64,000 bases of DNA from Diadema setosum (taxonomy: Eukaryota; Echinodermata; Echinoidea; Diadematoida; Diadematidae), in NCBI GenBank assembly GCA_033980235.1, contig CM067068.1, positions 34,511,546-34,575,545 of the forward strand. The letters are read 5' to 3'. Under the pieces are notes generated by a model. It saw only the letters and a program-made list of their open reading frames with translations. It was not told the DNA's origin and did no database searches. Positions 48,601-60,200 of this stretch are shown here, piece after piece. Within the stretch, counting starts at the first letter, position 1; the number at the start of each line of letters is the position of its first letter. The translations under genes and the position numbers were made by a program.

Positions 48601-51600
48601 AATCATAGTTTTCTCTTTCCATGGGACTTCAATTTATGATTCAGTGAACACGACCGAGGCTAACCTTCCACCTAAAATTGATATGTTTAGAAATACATTC
48701 TCCTGGTTTTATATGTGTTACATTGTATGATTGTAGCCTGCGTATCACCACTGGTAGTGTGCTGATGTAATTTCTAATCTTCTACTGAGAGAGCGCATAC
48801 ATTATTGGTGTAGAAATCCTGCTCCTGTGTGAACATGCCAAAGATATACTTTCCATCACATCTTGGTAATAAAGCGATATGGTGTTATGTATAATATGGA
48901 ACCCTTTTTGTGCACAGGCGCTTTAGCATAATTTGCCAGACTTCTTCACCAGCATTCACTGATCCAACCAAACTTGACCTCCATGTATAGCACATCCTTT
49001 CTGGTGTAGCAATGTGCCACAGTCCAACAGGAAGGCCATGGTGACACAGTTGGGATAGGGAAATCAAGGTAATCTCTATTAATTGAGAGTTTCCAGACAC
49101 CTGTCTTCACATCAGTAAAGAAAACACTCCTGTTTGCATGCCAGTCAGCGAACGAAGCACAGAAAAGGTTATTAAAGGTTATCATGTTATTTATTTTTTT
49201 TTATTTTTATAAAAGGTTACTGCAAAACTAAGGCTGTAAAACCCACGGAAAGATGTAAGGATTCTCCATGATTGACCAAAATATTTCATTTGGGTTGACC
49301 GACTCAATTTTTGTTAAAGGGCATCTTACCTGGGAGAGTGATCTTTTCTCTACCTTCTGTCAAAATTTGGCAGCTTAATACAAAACTGAGATTGAGATGT
49401 TAGCAGTTATTTCTCTACCATGTATTTTTTTTTTTTTTTTTTTTTTTGACGGGCGCTCCTTTCACCAAGAAATTCATTGGAACTAAGTGACCCTAATTCT
49501 TAAATCCTTTTTTTTTTTCCCCCTTTGCTATGAAAGTGCACCTGGGCCTCCTAACTTTCTCTTTATATTTCAGTGACTTTTTTAATGGGTTTGGGATGGT
49601 GTGCAATTTTAACAAGTTATACATCATTTTAAAGCTTAGAACTTATATTTTAACAAAATACTTCAAACAGTACAGAAACTTCAAACTTTAAACAACCTAG
49701 AACTTTAAACAATATAGAAAAGTGGAAATTCATTTTGGTGTACTTTATGCGGGTTTTGAGCTGGGCAGGCTTTTTGCATATGTATACTTTTTTTTTTTCA
49801 TATTTACAGCCAAAGTCTCAAGATGCATATTGAACAACTTGCAGCAAAGAAGAAGAAAAAAAAAAAACAACATGGCTGAATATAACCCCATCATTTTTCT
49901 TTCTCTCGTTTCTGTCTGCCTTCTTTTCTCTCTGTAGTCTCTGACATTCAAGAAGAGCAGTAAGAGTCTTGCCAGGTCGATGTTCATGAAGAACCTGAAG
50001 ATGATCATCATCTTGACAATTGTCATAATTGTGAGTTCCACGACATTTATTTCCCTGCTGAATTCGTAAAGCAAATAACTACAAAATTTCTGCATATTTT
50101 ACTGGGAGTCACGAAGTCTTGGTGTTGGGTAAGCCGTAGGGGGCAATGATTGCGTTGTGGTCAAGTAAGGGTGCGTTTATGCTTGACTTTTTAAGGCCAT
50201 ATTCAGGCTTTCGAAATGAATTTTCAATACATGTAGTTCAAAACACAGTTGCATCCCAACTCATTTTGATATAAACAGCATTTCAACTTATACCATGTGT
50301 AAGACACACTAAAAGGTGCGTTCAGGAGTGGCAATTCCTTTCTTAACACATTTAAAAGGAAGGTATAAATGCTAATCGCATTCAATGAATGGCCATTCTC
50401 TCTACGCACATTTAATGTGGAACATTATGGCAAAGAAAGACATTTATTCTGACTCCATCTCAATGTCTTTCCAGTTCATGTAGTAAAAGAAGACACATAT
50501 AGCAGAACAACTTGCTACAATAAGGGCTTATAGATTTCAGTAATGTGAACTTTATGTTTGTGAAATTGACTGTTTGTCAAACTCAGAAAAATTGAGCATA
50601 AAGAGTGCTCCCTTGAATGGCTTTTTGATCAGCGTCTTTGAGAAGCGTTTCAAAATGCTGATTCTTCCTTCGCAAATCTAGTATAAATGCGCCCTACATG
50701 TCATCGTAAATGTTGCATGTGTGATAGGTCTTGCCCCCTGGACAATTTTGATCTGATAGATTAGTTTGCCATAGAACCAAGCTTGGACGCCTACCACTCT
50801 TAACATAGCTTGTTCCTGGCAACCAGTTGCTTGCTTTGGCTTGTCCTAAGTACAGATAACTCCTAAATGCAAAGTGGATTTCAAGCATAAGATGTGATTG
50901 TCTAGCTCAATGTTGGATTATCGGGACAAAAGTATCAATGAATTTGAATACTTGTGACTACTGTTCTAACAATGTCCTCAGGACCAGCAGTTTTCTTTCA
51001 TCATATCAAAATTCTGCTCTCCGTCTGAACAAATGAAGTATATACACTGTGAATACATATAGATGATAATTTTGGGACCTTACATTTTACTTTGTTGTAA
51101 AAATTTTTTTTGTTATAACAATGCTTGTTCAAAGGGAGTGCACTGTGCAGGTGTATGTTGATAAGCAGCTTATTTGTTGTAAAGCCCATTTCACTTACGT
51201 CTGCAGGTTAATCCCTGCCTGAAGGACAAAATTTCTGGTACCGAATGAGCCATTCTTAACATCTGCTTCTTTCAGTTCCATTTTCTATGGCAGGAATTCG
51301 CTATATTGTTACATTATGGTGGAGGCATACCAGTCGCTATAGTTTAAAAAGTGGTCTACAAAATCTTGAAAATCTCCTTTGTGAAAAAACTACTCTGCTC
51401 GTCAAACCCAGGAAATGCATGAGTTAGAAATCACATACAAAATGTAGTTTGAAGTTGCTGGTACAGCATATAAGTCTTTGCTGATATTAGGGGTTTCACT
51501 GTAACCATAGCAGTAGCAGTAGCCCGAGCTTGATACGAAATTGATGTGTGGTCAACATTGCATACTGGCTGTATAGCTTACTCTTCCCCTATGTCCATCT

Positions 51601-51673
51601 CATGCAGCTGGTCATATACTTCATAGTGTCGGCGGCCTGTGGAGGTCTTGCTTGGAAGAATTGTGTGAAGTGA
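39421..51673 (+). CDS. VAMP7: VAMP7 (longin-type R-SNARE), complete seven-exon coding sequence
   Basis: VAMP7 is a tail-anchored vesicle R-SNARE that drives fusion of late endosomes, lysosomes and secretory vesicles. Joining 39421-39624, 41396-41445, 42058-42145, 46506-46599, 48427-48494, 49938-50030 and 51608-51673 gives 220 residues, the same length as human VAMP7. All six introns are GT-AG and all phases agree. Domains: longin domain about 1-115 (starts MPILYSVVARGTT, contains KLTYSHGTYLFHYIC and TALPFAMNSEFS); R-SNARE motif about 125-185, with the ionic-layer arginine at about 151 in NRGERLELLIDKTEDL; transmembrane helix about 189-208; short luminal tail ending CGGLAWKNCVK, close to the vertebrate tail. 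The start is chosen because vertebrate VAMP7 begins exactly there; two in-frame upstream ATGs exist (39292, 39319). Introns are packed with repeats. Identification is very secure; the 5' UTR exons, promoter and poly(A) site were not located. Confidence 0.96.
40801..40936. repeat. Hairpin in VAMP7 intron 1
   Basis: GGAACATGTACCAAACGTTC and CCACCCTCAGGGTTTGAAAT pair with the complementary stretch ATTTCAAACCCTTTGGGTGG and GGTATGTTCC. The centre is a smaller AGTCTCTCGACTTTG-type loop. Confidence 0.75.
41396..41445 (+). CDS. VAMP7: VAMP7 coding exon 2 (residues 69-85)
   Basis: This 50-nt exon lies between acceptor TTACACAG and donor GTAAGT. It encodes DYERSRAFAFLQEIKR plus two bases of Lys85. It matches the vertebrate segment with DFERSRAF and continues the longin domain. 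It is too short to stand out as an open frame and was found by homology and splice phase. Confidence 0.95.
41529..41622. repeat. Double-hairpin element C, copy 2 (VAMP7 intron 2)
   Basis: CCCGTTGAGGACG left arm, CGTCCTCAGTGGG right arm. The inner hairpin has gained a CAGTA loop (CCCGAGTACAGTATACTCGGG). Confidence 0.88.
42058..42145 (+). CDS. VAMP7: VAMP7 coding exon 3 (residues 85-114, end of longin domain)
   Basis: The acceptor is TATACTTTTAG and the donor GTAGGT. The exon completes Lys85 and encodes FTATYGSRVHTALPFAMNSE and the following SRVLAGQM, which ends the longin domain. The exon ends in phase 0. Intron 3, which follows, is the longest at 4.36 kb and carries most of the mobile-element insertions. 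Confidence 0.95.
42212..42590. repeat. Foldback family B, copy 3 (VAMP7 intron 3)
   Basis: Right end GGTCTCAACCAAAACTGTAC and GATCCCTTTAA, with CAATTTTCGTCAAATAAACG in the arm. The left arm is partly decayed. Confidence 0.78.
43228..43290. repeat. Double-hairpin element C, copy 3 (truncated, intron 3)
   Basis: TTAACCTGTTCAAGACGAGT, CCCGAG duplicated, then GGAAATGCGTGTTGTAGCAA. The right arm is missing. Confidence 0.8.
44021..44114. repeat. Double-hairpin element C, copy 4 (intron 3)
   Basis: Left arm AACCTGTTGAGGA and right arm TCCTCAACAGGTT. Both arms carry the same two substitutions relative to copies 1 and 5, so pairing is kept. Confidence 0.88.
45121..45486. repeat. Foldback F, near-perfect 170-bp hairpin arms (intron 3)
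   Basis: TTAAAGGGGAAGGCTAGTAA...CAGAATGGTCTCATATTCAA pairs with its complement up to CTAGCCTTCCCCTTTAA. Only about seven mismatches per arm (about 96%). The loop holds CAGGTTAGCGTCCCTGG. Confidence 0.92.
45612..46393. mobile_element. piggyBac-like non-autonomous element (intron 3)
   Basis: Inverted ends CCCTATTCTAACTGGG and CCCAGTTAGAATAGGG are perfect and flanked by TTAA at 45608-45611 and 46394-46397. The CCC..GGG termini and TTAA target are piggyBac hallmarks. Subterminal G-run/GGTCAATTTGACCC dyads occur at both ends. No transposase frame. Confidence 0.87.
46506..46599 (+). CDS. VAMP7: VAMP7 coding exon 4 (linker and start of SNARE motif)
   Basis: Acceptor TTTGTCCACAG, donor GTGAGC, 94 nt ending in phase 1. 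It encodes RYFAQPMSSHTRLSEVQ and then NDLDELNQIMVKNI. The first part is the variable linker. The second matches the vertebrate QAQVDELKGIMVRNI start of the R-SNARE heptads. Confidence 0.94.
47172..47730. repeat. Foldback family A, copy 2 (VAMP7 intron 4)
   Basis: AGTCACTGCTGGATGAGAAG ACTACTACAG-type arm sequence, with TGAGGAAAATCAGACAGTCC and TTATAAGTTATGAACTTTTG, pairs with its complement near 47575-47690. The ends are less well kept than in copy 1. Confidence 0.8.
48075..48167. repeat. Double-hairpin element C, copy 5 (intron 4), most intact
   Basis: TTAACCCATTGAGGACGAGT, perfect inner palindrome CCCGAGTATACTCGGG, conserved GTGTTGTAGCAAAATCA, then CGTCCTCAATGGGT. Confidence 0.9.
48427..48494 (+). 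CDS. VAMP7: VAMP7 coding exon 5 (SNARE core with zero-layer arginine)
   Basis: Acceptor TTGTTTTGCAG, donor GTAAGT, 68 nt. It encodes SMTNRGERLELLIDKTEDLE and TT, nearly identical to vertebrate VAMP7. The first Arg of NRGERL aligns with the zero-layer arginine that defines R-SNAREs. Confidence 0.96.
49938..50030 (+). CDS. VAMP7: VAMP7 coding exon 6 (end of SNARE motif, start of membrane anchor)
   Basis: Acceptor TCTCTCTGTAG, donor GTGAGT. It encodes SLTFKKSSKSLARSMFMKNL and KMIIILTIVII: the end of the SNARE motif, the basic juxtamembrane stretch and the first half of the transmembrane helix. Without splicing at 50030 the frame runs 12 further codons to a TAA at 50067-50069, giving a different but still hydrophobic tail. 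Confidence 0.93.
51608..51673 (+). CDS. VAMP7: VAMP7 coding exon 7 (second half of anchor, luminal tail, stop)
   Basis: Acceptor TCCATCTCATGCAG. It encodes LVIYFIVSAACGGLAWKNCV, then K and a TGA stop. It matches the vertebrate end (YIIVS..CGG..W..C.K), which shows that the intron-6 donor at 50031 is real. 3' UTR follows; no poly(A) site was assigned. Confidence 0.94.
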   Translation: MVIYFIVSAACGGLAWKNCVK

Positions 51674-52038
51674 TTCGGCAGAAGCGCTTTGAACGGGGGA
51701 TAGAGACGTCGCCAAGAGACATTTCCAAAGTGCATTATACAGAAGAAGCAAGAACTGTTTGCCAAAGGATATCCATAATGCAATGCACTGCACTTTAGAC
51801 CAGTTGTGAAGCCATGTACTAGTTGTATCCTTCAATGGCATAGTCTACAATGTTCACTTGTTACATGCAATTGGCATGAAAGCACAACTCCAATCAGCAA
51901 AATATTGATCATCACTATGTGAAAGGATGACGTGATGTCAAAAGTAGGATTTTTTTATTTGTTTGTTTGTTTAAACTTGGTAATGGCACTTACAAATAGT
52001 GTGTGTCAGCCACCAATGTGAAATGTATATGTGAAAGA

Positions 52039-52243
52039 TACTGTAAAACGTGATATTTTCGTGGCATTTTGTGAATGGGAGCCGACGGCTTTATTCGCAG
52101 CATGAAATTTTAGCGAGTTGCCTCTAACATTCAATGCATATAGTGTAAACAAGATCTTCAGCGTGCATTTTAATTTCGCGAAACTCGGCTCTCCCGAAAT
52201 TTGCGAAATTAAAATGCACACGAACATTCCTAATTTTACAGTA
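52039..52243. mobile_element. MITE G, copy 1
   Basis: TACTGTAAAACGTGATATTT and CCTAATTTTACAGTA ends are inverted. TTAATTTCGCGAAACTCGGC faces its complement at the right half. Second copy at 55618-55829. Confidence 0.8.
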
Positions 52244-52711
52244 TTCTTCACCAGACCAAGGCTTATTTTCTGAAGATTATGGGCTACTACAACCTGTATA
52301 AATGAGGTGAACATTAATGCACACAGTGACAACAACTGAGCAGTTTTTATAGAAGGTTGGAGTTTTGTGTCTTATCAAAATGAATCTACCGGTTCTTGTT
52401 AGTGCAGCATTATATTTGAAGGAGATGAGTATTGATTAGACCAAATCAACCTTTTCTATGCCAGTGTCTCAAGTCCAAAGCGATAGAATACTGGTAGAAT
52501 TCCAGGTCCTTGGCAAAATATCAAGTGATATTATATGCATGGAAGAAAAAAGTATGATATTCATTAGTGCTGAAGATGGTCAAGTACAAGTGAAAGATAT
52601 TATATCATATAATCATTTATTGTGGTGTAGCATGTGGACTGACATTCCTTCTGATCGATGGGCTTCTGTGTGATACTAATAGGGTGCATTCTAGCTAGGT
52701 TTTCAAAAGTG

Positions 52712-52883
52712 TCATGTTGAGCTAACACAATTTATGTCATGTGGGACTGTACAACATTATTAAGTACTTTGATGCAATGTCACATTTAAGCATACATTTT
52801 TCATGTTGATCTAACACAATTTATGTCATGTGGGACTGTACAACATTATTAAGTACTTTGATGCAATGTCACATTTAAGCATA
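52712..52883. repeat. Two-unit 89-bp tandem duplication
   Basis: TCATGTTGA(G/T)CTAACACAAT through GCAATGTCACATTTAAGCAT is repeated at 52801 with a single mismatch over about 82 bases, so it is recent. Confidence 0.95.
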
Positions 52884-53386
52884 TTTACTGTGAGCATGCC
52901 TTGGTGGATCTGATCATTAATGAACCAGTGGATGCATTGGAGAGTTCAAACAGGTGCATAAACCTGACAGTGATATACAACATTGTCGGGACTTTTATAC
53001 TGTGTGGACACGACAGCGGTCAGGTCGCCCGAAAGTGCGAGCCAACCATTCCCGGCGACTCCCGTTGACTCATGTCAACGCCAGAGTAAAACCGTTTATA
53101 TTTCAGTCAATGGTGAGAATGAGTTGACAGATGTGGTGATGTCATAATCGTCGTGCTAAATACAAGCTGCACACGCTGCCCGTCCTCAATCTGGGAGGAC
53201 GTGAAATCCTTCAAGGACATGTTCTCAATTCTGGGGTTGGAAGTGCCAGAAAACCTGGAGCATGCACAGTATCATGAAATGACGTCATCACATCGCAGTC
53301 CACGTCCTGGATGCGAAATGTAAAAGTCCCTAGTGCCAGCGTAGTACACCGATGGCTTAGGTTGTGTTTTCCCCCTTCACGAATCC

Positions 53387-53656
53387 ATGGCGAATACGAT
53401 CATGGTTACGTCTCGGCACCACTTCGACCCAACTTGTAAGGACCTCAAAGAAGAATTTGCAAAGAAGAATTTCGAAAGCAGATGTGTGGGCTGCAGTAGT
53501 CATACATGTGCTATCTTTGCCTTTGTGATTGATGAAAACTTATGTCAGCTGGTCACTAAAGCCTTGGAACATTTTTCATACCATTTTAACGGAAGCACAA
53601 AATATGCTACGCTGTGGATGAATGAGGATAAAAACAGAAACCCAACAGAACAATGA
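53387..53656 (+). other. 89-codon open frame downstream of VAMP7, coding status doubtful
   Basis: ATG with a favourable context (ATCCATGGCG) opens 89 codons beginning MANTIMVTSRHHFDPTCKDL, with several Cys and no low-complexity stretch. It lies in a GC-richer island (about 52990-53660) with dyad-like GACGTCATCA sequence and has no recognisable family. It may be part of a mobile element or of the VAMP7 3' flank. Confidence 0.2.
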
Positions 53657-55617
53657 GACAGCCCACTGGGCACTGGTAGTTTCTGATGGAGGTCGTGTGA
53701 ACAAGTGTTCCATGACGCTAGTCAGCAGACTACAGTTCATATTAATCCTTTCATGACCAGGACATGAGGATACTATCAACCTTTTATACAGCATAGTTGG
53801 TACTGGTGTTGACAGAGTTAAATGAAACGGAACATAGTATCATACCATGTGGGTTTTTATAGCTTGAATGCACCCATTCAGTATGGGGTAATGGGCTTCT
53901 GTCTGTTTGTGTGTGTGTGTGTGAGTGTGTATGTGTTTGGTGGTTTCAACAGTGGCGTGTTTAGCCCATCAACTCCACATCCCTATTAAAGAGATGCATA
54001 TATTCTGACTTGAAAGCTTTAGAACAGGTGCAATTATAACTGGTACAAGTGTAATCATTACAGGCTTGTGCGTATATTATTATGCTCTGATTTAAATTGT
54101 TTTGTAGGCATAGAAGGTACCTACTGTTGGGGCCAGTCACTTGTACATGTGTATAGCATCACTAAGAAAAAAAACAAAATTAAAAAGATAAACAAAAATA
54201 ATGAAAAGAAATGAAAAAAAGCTGAAGAGAGAAATGTTTCATTTACCAGTGAGGAGGTGATTAATTAGTGCAGTCGTGATTATTTTCTGCGAAAGCTTTT
54301 TATTAAAGTTCTCATTACTTTATCCACTATGGCCACTCTGATGACAAATGTCGTATTATGCCTTTCATTCATGATACTGTGAAAATGAGTATTGCAGACT
54401 TTGGTCGATGTGCTGAACTATTGGAGATATATGAATTCAGTACTAAATGTACAGTATGTGGCTGTGTAAATTTGTTTGTTGTAGATGACAGAGAACTGAC
54501 TATTGGTGCCTAATATATGAATCTTGATAACAGCTGAAATTTCATCGGAATTTGTGTACCTGGTATATTGTCTGTACATTACTTGTGAATTGCAGTATCG
54601 TACAGTTTAGTGCAGTGATGTATCTCCCATTTCATGAACTCTGGCGATCTGGTTGAATGATTATTCTATTTGTATTTAGTTTTTACTACATGTACTTCAT
54701 CTAGTACTGTTTGTTTATTTCTCTTTGAAGCCTGTAGGTTATGACTGTATACAATGCTTGGTTCTTTGTGATGTTTGCCAAGAGATGGAGCGTTGTGTTC
54801 ATACAGGATGACCTGTATGACCCATCACCTCAAAGGCCCTATAGAGTCATTAAACATCAATTTCCTGATTTTGGTACATGTATGAATTTTTCACCAATCT
54901 AGACTCTTATAGCTTTCCATGGATGTATGATTTGATCCATCTTTATTTCCAACAAGTAGAAGAAAACAGCAGTGGTGTTTAAAAAAAAAATGGGTTTTTA
55001 AGTTTTAGATGCAGGCAGGCATGCAGAAAATTAGGCAGGGTAGGTGTAGTTGAAAAAAACAACAGTAAAACAAGCAAAATGACCTGTAGTAACCTGAAAA
55101 GTCAAAAAATTTATAGTACATAATTATGTAGTTTCGTGGATTTTTACATTTTGAGAGGGAGGGGGAATAATTTCCTGACAGATAGCATCAGTGATATTTC
55201 ATGTTTTTATTCTTGTCAGGCAAATCTCCTACATGTATTTTTCATCTCTCTCAGCTTTCAACATCTCCCATTGTTTTCTTGTGTACTCAGAAGAGTGCGG
55301 GAGAGAAAGAATTTGTATTTTTGAAGACACATGTCAGAGATTAATTGAATATTTAGTTGTCAAGTTTTTTTTTTTTTTATGTGGAATGAATAATTGTGTA
55401 TATATTTTAGCTGTTTGAGCATTTTATTAAATAATTTTGCTTCCTTGTGAGACTTGAAAAAAAAATTGCTCTTCCATATTGAAAATATCATGATGAAATA
55501 CTTGCATGCATCAGTTGAAATGGCTGACAATAATAAACCACAGAAGTATCGAAAGTGGTATGATATACATCACAAAAGGATCAGGCGCATACATGCTTCA
55601 AGTGGGCTGGTCCAAAT

Positions 55618-55829
55618 TACTGTAAATCCAGAAATGTTTGTGACTTTAAATTTTCACAAACTTGAGCTGATGGCCTACTTTTGCTGTATGAAATTTTCGC
55701 GTATTGCCTCTGGCATTCAATGCGTAGTGTAGACACAAGAACTTTTGTGTGCATTTTAATATCATGAATCTTGGCTTTTCACAAAGTGACAAAAATTTCA
55801 TGCATGCAAACACTTCTGGTTTTACAGTA
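55618..55829. mobile_element. MITE G, copy 2
   Basis: TACTGTAAATCCAGAAATGT at the left, ACTTCTGGTTTTACAGTA at the right. Shares GCCTCTGGCATTCAATGCGT with copy 1. Confidence 0.8.
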
Positions 55830-56683
55830 TGCTTGCATACTAGTCATAACATGCTCTAAGGGAGCAGTTGTCTTTGTGAATAACCACATTTCAATACAAA
55901 AGTTTGTATTTGGGGATTTAATTCATACAATTATGAATTTACTTACAAATCCACTTCCACGAAAAGATCAAGATCTTGCACAATTGGCTGCATTTCAGAT
56001 GATGCCATTTTTCTTGTAGATATTGACTGTTGATATTCACTAACCAACTGATGAGAGCTGTTAAGGTTAACTGGACTGGTGGAATGTGAGGATTGTTTGT
56101 AAATCATGTTCTAAACATAAATATATATATATATCTGTATCAAATGTATTTTCAGACATTTATCCTCTGTTTCTTGAAAGAAATGTTTAAATTATGTTGA
56201 AAGGCAGCACAGTATTTCATAATAATTATATCATTTATGGAATATATTACATGGTATCAGTGGGAAATTTACACCTTGCCAGGATTTTTTTTTTTAATTT
56301 TTTTTTTTTTTTTTTTTAAACGCCAGCCCCTTGTGTGATTTACCATTATGGAAAGTGTTGAATATTTGTGTATGCTTGTGTATATCATATGTACATGTAA
56401 TACAGTCGTGTTTAAGGTTGTTCAAACTCAGCTGCATTATGCACTATATGCTGCTGATCTGTATCAAAATGGGCTCAAAGTGACTTTCTTTGTAAAACAA
56501 AGGAAAAAAAAAGTCAAACAGTGTCATCTTGTGTATTTTCAAAAAAGTATGTTGAATAAATAACATGAAACAATGCATCTCTGCAATTCAAATTAAGAAT
56601 TTGGTGTGGTTTGATGTTTGTGTTGAACTTTTTCTCTCTGTGGCACCCAGGAAAGTACAATATATGTGACCGTCCAGCAAAAT

Positions 56684-56890
56684 AAATAAATGAATACAAT
56701 AAGTAAATAAATAAATAAATGAATAGATAAATAAATAAATAAATAAATAAATGAATAAGTAAATAAATAAATAAACAAACAAACAAATAAATAGATAGAT
56801 AAATAAAAAATAATAAATAAATAAATAGATAAATAGAATAAGTAGAACAAATAAATAAATAAATACATACATACATACATATGTAAATGA
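56684..56890. repeat. (AAAT)n with GAAT/GATA/CATA variants
   Basis: Long tetranucleotide array of AATA units with variant AATG, AGAT, ACAA and ACAT units. Confidence 0.95.
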
Positions 56891-58605
56891 ATACATACAT
56901 AAGATAACAAAATACAAAAATAAAAACAGCAAAAAGAAGCCTAAAACAATTTTCTCTTCTCTACTAATTTTAAAAGACTTAGATCTACCAGTAAGTTTTG
57001 AAATGCTGTATAACTTGTAGAAATCGGACCATCCTTGCCCATTTCAAAAGTAATTGAAATAAGAGAGATGTATAAAGAGATGCACTTTTAGAGAAAAGGG
57101 ACAAAAGAGGTTTTAAATGATTAGGGTCACTCGGGTGTGCTGTGTAGAAGTACAGTGTATTGTGAAAACAGTGATAACAGCACCTGTCCAAAATTCTGTG
57201 GTCAAGAAAAGCTGCTAATATCTCAATCTCTGCTTTGTTTTAAGCTTCTAAATTTTGATGGTAGGGTAAACTTAAAAAAAAAAAATGAGTCAGTTAACCC
57301 AAATGACTACATGTAATTTGATCCGAACAGAGAATCCTAACCTGAGACGTACAGATGTACTTTGTAATCAGTTTTGAGCTTGGCTGTCACATATGTGTAT
57401 AGCATGTTTTTGTCAATTCTTTCTGAGTTTGTGCAGATTTAAAAAAACAAACAAACAACAACAAACAAAGAAAAAGTTCCATCTATTTGTTTTTGATGTT
57501 AGACATGCAGTGAAATTCAGAGTTGTTAATTTAATGATAACAAAATGACAATATTTGCAGCTGAATTCCAGGATACTGTGGGCTGGGTAACTACATGTAT
57601 GATGAAAATACAATACCTATTGATGTACCATGTACTGTATATACATGTACAGACAAAAGTTGAATATGATTATATGCTCTTTGTTGTTGTTGTTGTTTTT
57701 CTCCCAAGGACACTACGCATGTGACTAGACCAAAGGTTGAAAAACGATTGAATGAAATCGGCTCCCTGAATACATTCTGGAATGCATGTGTGCATTGGAT
57801 TGTGATTAACTCGCGATTGCTGCATGGGTGGGGGAGGGAGTGGCAATGAGAGAAAGTTATTTTGCTTTCCGTCCATTGTAGACTAGCTGACTTCTTTGAC
57901 AGCTTGTCATTCCAGACGCATATGCTGGTGGTCTCAGGGTGTATAATGGCAGATCGGGTTTGGTAATACATGTATGCCTCCATGTGCCTTTAATTGCATC
58001 ACTGTCGAAATAGCATACACACGTATGAAAACAGGACAAAAATGCAGGCAGCCGGAGAATTAAGTATTCTGGCTTAACACTGCATTCGCCAAATGACATC
58101 TATTTCATTATCTATCAAATGTCTTGGACATCCCCCCCCCCCCCTCAAATAGTGACAAGGACTAGTAGTATGGTCATTCCATCTGGTAGGTATAAATGGA
58201 GGTTGTTAATTGACTGGTTGTTACTCTGTCACACAGGCCAAGGAAAGACCTCGGACAGGCTCTGTGGATGTCATGGTCATCCTGTGTGTTTAACCCCCTG
58301 CCTACCGGAGTAGATTTCAGTCCATAAAACGTGTGTGAAATTTGTGCACACTCTCACAGAAAGGGTTAGGGATGGCACATCATGTGGTTGTACACATGAA
58401 TTATATAAAAGAGGGCTTTTACAGAACTTTGACAAATTGTGTTGAAATTGTGATGGTTGTAGAGAAAAGTTTCTATGTAGTGGCTCTATCTATAGAGTCG
58501 AACTATTCTGTCTCCTAAAACTTGGGAGGGTGACATAAAGTATGACAACTGCTTAATCTATGGAGGTTAACTGCATTGAATACTAAAGCATCCGCTCTCC
58601 CTGAA

Positions 58606-58636
<31 letters not shown>

Positions 58637-59699
58637 GAAAGAAAAAAAAAAACCTTCTAAACCCAACTTAATAGGAGATATATTTTAGATGAGTGCACTC
58701 TGATAATGCAATCTGACTTCCAACTAAAGATTCATGACAAATTGGAGCAGTTTAGGTTATATCAAAGTTAAATTAAACTGATTGAATTTCCAAGTCTAAT
58801 ATATAATCATTTTTTATATAAATCTCATGGTTGCTTTGAATCAAGTCGCAGTTGCATGTTGAGGTGACCTGCCATGCTAAACAAGCCCAGGATAATTCAA
58901 CTATAGGCATACACACTTCACTGTGTCCAACAGCATGCTTGCCAAGTACATTTCATTTGAGAAAGTGGTAGAATCCAGGCTGCCTGTGTGCAAACGGCAC
59001 TAGCTTGAAATCTCCCAAAAGTGGTAGTCTACCGCCAAAAGGGGTAAAGTTGGCAGGCATATGCAACAGTCAGATGATTCTTTGAAAACTTTATGTTTAC
59101 CCTGTGACTATTAAACTTTCAATTTGTATTCATGGCAAGTTAAAAAAAAATTAAGAACAAAAATTATTAAACATGGAATGCTTTAGATTCTGGAAAGTTT
59201 TAACAATCTATACCAACATCAGACAATTCATCATAACTTTGGCAGTGATGGGGCATATGTAACAAATATGTATACCTCTGTAAATGTACATGTGTATGCT
59301 TCAAAATTATTAGGATTGCACAGTGAGGCTTCAGTATTGTTTGTGTGTTACATTATGTATGTGCTGAGATTGTTTAGAGAATCATGTGTGTTTGTATGTT
59401 TGGCCTAGCTCAGAGGACATGTTGTGACCTAGGCCTATATATCGAGTATATTGACCATGTTACTGTAGCATGATACAGTATGATTATGATTAATGGTCAC
59501 AAGTTTTATTGAGGTCGATGATATACAATGGAAAGATCATCGGAGCATGACATCAGTGCCTGTACAATGTACATTATATGTTTGGATGAGGCACTGACTA
59601 GATTCATACATTGGGAGAGGTGCCACCAGCACCAGTGGTCAGAAAGCAGGGTCTTTTTCAACATGAAGTCATCAAACACATAAAAGTCCTTTAATAGAT

Positions 59700-59822
59700 A
59701 AATCTCAGTATGACCAAAGTCTCTCACATACATATGAGAGACTTTCAAATCCATTTCATTAAGTCTGGAGTGTGTCCTATATGAGTGAAAACTCTTGTAA
59801 AACTTTCATGAAATGGACTCCA
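59700..59822. repeat. Foldback repeat D, diverged copy
   Basis: AAAGTCTCTCACATACATAT and GAGAGACTTT dyad followed by TTTCATGAAATGGACTC, as at 10245-10395. Confidence 0.6.
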
Positions 59823-60200
59823 GCTCAATTTAATTTTTTTTTTTTTTTGTGGGGGGGGGGGGGGGGGCTTAGACAACTCCATGTGCCGATGGTCAGAAAA
59901 CTCTTTAAGTGTTTACTTGATCTGTATCAGTGTCCATGAAGCAAATGTAGACATGTTTGTTTACATCTTACAGCTTGCAAACCATTATATTAAGGACAAA
60001 ACTGTGTGCTCATAGAATGTCTATAGGCCTGCAAGACTGTATCATGCCTCTACACACAGTGAACACCAGCCATTCAAGCTGACTGCTATGTGGAGTAACT
60101 AAATTTAGATATTCTTGCAGGAAGTTATCACCATTACATGTACTGTAAATTAATTTTGATTACATTGTAATATTATTGTGGTCTTCTATTTTTTTCTAAG

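Larger units (their letters stand above)
51674..60200. other. VAMP7 3' UTR and downstream DNA; no other gene established
   Basis: Holds two copies of MITE G, a fresh tandem duplication, a GT microsatellite near 53910, T-runs at 56286-56318, a tetranucleotide array and a foldback D copy. A splice-like AKERPRTGSVDV frame at 58241-58297 was judged too short. Confidence 0.4.

Noticed and set aside
56514..56932. Three overlapping 105-128-codon frames rich in Tyr-Leu-Phe-Ile
   Set aside because: Translations of an (AAAT)n array on the opposite strand.
57591..57983. 130-codon minus-strand frame with a Gln run
   Set aside because: No recognisable domain, contains a CAA/GTT microsatellite, no splice or start context support.
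58241..58297. Possible short terminal exon AKERPRTGSVDVMVILCV
   Set aside because: Good acceptor but only 18 codons, no linked upstream exon.
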